Positions 62,821 through 64,000 of a stretch of DNA of 64,000 nucleotides are shown here, in pieces (the stretch's first letter is position 1; each line of letters begins with the position of its first letter). The stretch comes from Tenacibaculum sp. 190130A14a. GTDB taxonomy: Bacteria > Bacteroidota > Bacteroidia > Flavobacteriales > Flavobacteriaceae. The notes beneath the pieces are model-generated. The model did not search any database, was not told where the DNA came from, and saw only the letters and a list, made by a program, of their open reading frames with translations. The position numbers were made by a program, and so were the translations under genes. The stretch lies in the NCBI RefSeq assembly GCF_964048965.1, contig NZ_OZ040189.1:992001-1056000 (forward strand), given 5' to 3'.

Positions 62821-63502
62821 AGAAAGTCAAACAGTTTGTAAAGCCTTTAGAAATATAGGTGTTGAAGCATTTAGTTGTGATATCCTTCCTTCTAGTGGAG
62901 GTCATCCTGAATGGCATTTTAATTGCGATGTGTTTGAAATAATAGATAATAATGGAGGTGTGTTAGAAAATGGTGAAGAGCATTTTATTAAAGGTAATTG
63001 GGATTTAATGATTGCTCACCCTCCTTGTACTTATTTAGCCGTTAGTGGGGCTAGATGGTTTTATCACCCAGATGATAAACATTTACCTGTTACTAAACGT
63101 AGACCACACCCTAGATTTCCTGATAGAGCTAAAAAGCGTGATGAAGCATTAAACTTTTTTATTAAGCTTTGTGAAGCACCAATTGAGAGAATTGCGGTAG
63201 AAAATCCAGTTGGTACTGTTAATACAAAATACAGAAAACCAGATCAAACTGTTCAACCATGGATGTTTGGTGATGAAGCATCAAAAAAAACATGCTTATG
63301 GCTTAAAAACTTACCTAATCTAGAACCAACAAATATAGTAGGTGAAGGAGAAAGAGTTGTCTTGTCTAGTGGAAGGTCATTACCAAAGTGGTATTCAGAT
63401 TCTTTTCACACTTCAATTCCGACAGAATTAAGAAGAACTTTAAGAAGTAAAACTTTTCAAGGATTTGCTAACGCAATAGCACTTCAATGGTCAAATTTAT
63501 AA
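62798..63502 (+). CDS. Phage-type DNA methyltransferase-like protein
   Basis: A 234-residue protein of the type found in phages and annotated as DNA cytosine methyltransferase-like. NVLIACEESQTVCKAF replaces motif I. HPPCTYL holds the possible catalytic Cys77, AVENPVGTVN resembles motif VI, and FQGFANAIALQW resembles motif X. No room is left for a normal target-recognition domain, and PPCT replaces PPCQ. It may modify cytosine differently or share recognition with its neighbour. It starts inside the previous gene and ends 9 bp before the McrB-like gene. Confidence 0.75.
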   Translation: MNVLIACEESQTVCKAFRNIGVEAFSCDILPSSGGHPEWHFNCDVFEIIDNNGGVLENGEEHFIKGNWDLMIAHPPCTYLAVSGARWFYHPDDKHLPVTKRRPHPRFPDRAKKRDEALNFFIKLCEAPIERIAVENPVGTVNTKYRKPDQTVQPWMFGDEASKKTCLWLKNLPNLEPTNIVGEGERVVLSSGRSLPKWYSDSFHTSIPTELRRTLRSKTFQGFANAIALQWSNL

Positions 63503-63511
63503 TTATGTTTC

Positions 63512-64000
63512 ATGATTTATATTAGAGAAATTTTTAAACAAGATTTAAGAGGAGGAAAACAAATAGCATTTCCTACAAAACCTTCAAATAATTTTTTCAA
63601 TTTTGATTATGTAAAACCAGACGAAGATCGAAAAATATCCTTTTCTTTTATAGAAGACGATATTCACTCTGAAAATAACAAGTTTAACAATAAACTCATA
63701 AATACTAGATTGTATGCTGCAGAAGGAAAAGAAGCAAGGATAGATAGTGAATTAAAAAGTTTTTTGATTAAATCATTAAAGGCTGAAATAGGAGATATAA
63801 TTGTTTTTATTAGAAAAAATGATAAAGAGTTTCAATTCAAATTTATTTCGAGTAAAGATAAAGTCAGATACAACCTTTTAAAATCATTAATAAATGGTTA
63901 TCACGAACTCCCGATAATTGATAATGATAGGAGCGAGAAAGAAATTACTATAAAAGCGATTAATAAAATCTTTTACGGAGCACCAGGTACTGGTAAATCT
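63512..64000 (+). CDS. McrB-like AAA+ restriction protein (N-terminal part, cut by the window end)
   Basis: 163 codons from the ATG at 63512 to the window edge without a stop. The first ~145 residues form a beta-rich region (YIREIFKQDLRGGKQIAFP, GDIIVFIRKNDKEF) resembling EcoRII-N/B3-type DNA-recognition domains at the start of LlaJI-type restriction subunits. A Walker A motif FYGAPGTGKS ends the window, as in McrB-type AAA+ proteins. It follows two methyltransferase-type genes in one operon and would be the nucleotide-dependent motor of the nuclease. Confidence 0.75.
   Translation, partial: MIYIREIFKQDLRGGKQIAFPTKPSNNFFNFDYVKPDEDRKISFSFIEDDIHSENNKFNNKLINTRLYAAEGKEARIDSELKSFLIKSLKAEIGDIIVFIRKNDKEFQFKFISSKDKVRYNLLKSLINGYHELPIIDNDRSEKEITIKAINKIFYGAPGTGKS

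Noticed and set aside
1..64000. CRISPR arrays, rRNA genes, tRNA genes, insertion sequences with transposases
   Set aside because: I saw no regularly spaced direct repeats of CRISPR type, no rRNA-like conserved blocks, no cloverleaf and no transposase motif. A tool run could still reveal a small tRNA.

Overview
The window looks like a chromosome segment of a member of the Bacteroidota, most likely a marine Flavobacteriaceae (Tenacibaculum-like; genus not provable here). The signs are strong AT bias, starts without clear Shine-Dalgarno sites, TAnnTTTG-type -7 promoter elements, a SusC/SusD pair, a type III glutamine synthetase, Bacteroidota-style curli genes, a fused CcoNO oxidase and a type IX secretion C-terminal domain.

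Layout. 1-4.9 kb: a Na+/Ca2+ exchanger-type antiporter, then divergent GSII and GSIII glutamine synthetases around an intergenic region with two matched operator-like repeats. 5.0-11.6 kb: a curli locus (Asp-rich curlin repeat protein, short curlin-like protein, CsgE, CsgF, CsgG, propeller lipoprotein). 11.6-18.6 kb: purM, a YceI operon, small lipoproteins, an ABC ATPase with a tiny membrane partner, prfA and rpsU. 18.6-33.4 kb: a low-oxygen respiration block with a Crp/Fnr regulator, copper P-type ATPase (CcoI-like), deoC, purine nucleoside phosphorylase, a HemN-type enzyme, ccoS-ccoNO-ccoQ-ccoP-ccoG-ccoH, a SafE-like protein, a YitT protein and a universal stress protein. Five FNR-like palindromes lie in front of genes here and in front of the first antiporter; for four of them a -7-like element lies exactly 33 bp away, which suggests one regulon. 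33.6-37 kb: a lipoprotein, DUF983 protein and two AraC regulators. 37.4-39.9 kb: a secreted S8 peptidase with a sorting domain. 40-55.2 kb: an N-acetylglucosamine/chitin-oligosaccharide locus (acyltransferase, MFS transporter, LytS/LytTR pair, SusC/SusD, NagB fused to a PIG-L deacetylase domain, GH20, half-length LacI protein, BadF-type kinase).

55.27 kb to the end: the left part of an integrative element. It begins at a motif resembling the 3' end of a tRNA/tmRNA-type gene, followed by a tyrosine integrase, excisionase-like HTH protein, HTH replication-type protein, DnaC-like ATPase, a MobC-like protein preceded by clustered hairpins (oriT candidate), small orphan genes and a 154-bp nested palindrome. 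Its cargo is an HTH controller, an m5C methyltransferase, a second phage-type methyltransferase-like protein and the start of an McrB-like AAA+ protein. Together these resemble a LlaJI/BsuMI-type NTP-dependent restriction-modification system that continues beyond the window.

The most interesting signals are the paired glutamine synthetase operators, the evenly spaced FNR-like regulon, the acidic curlin repeats, the 154-bp nested palindrome and the restriction cargo. All functional calls come from reading motifs; no database search was run.
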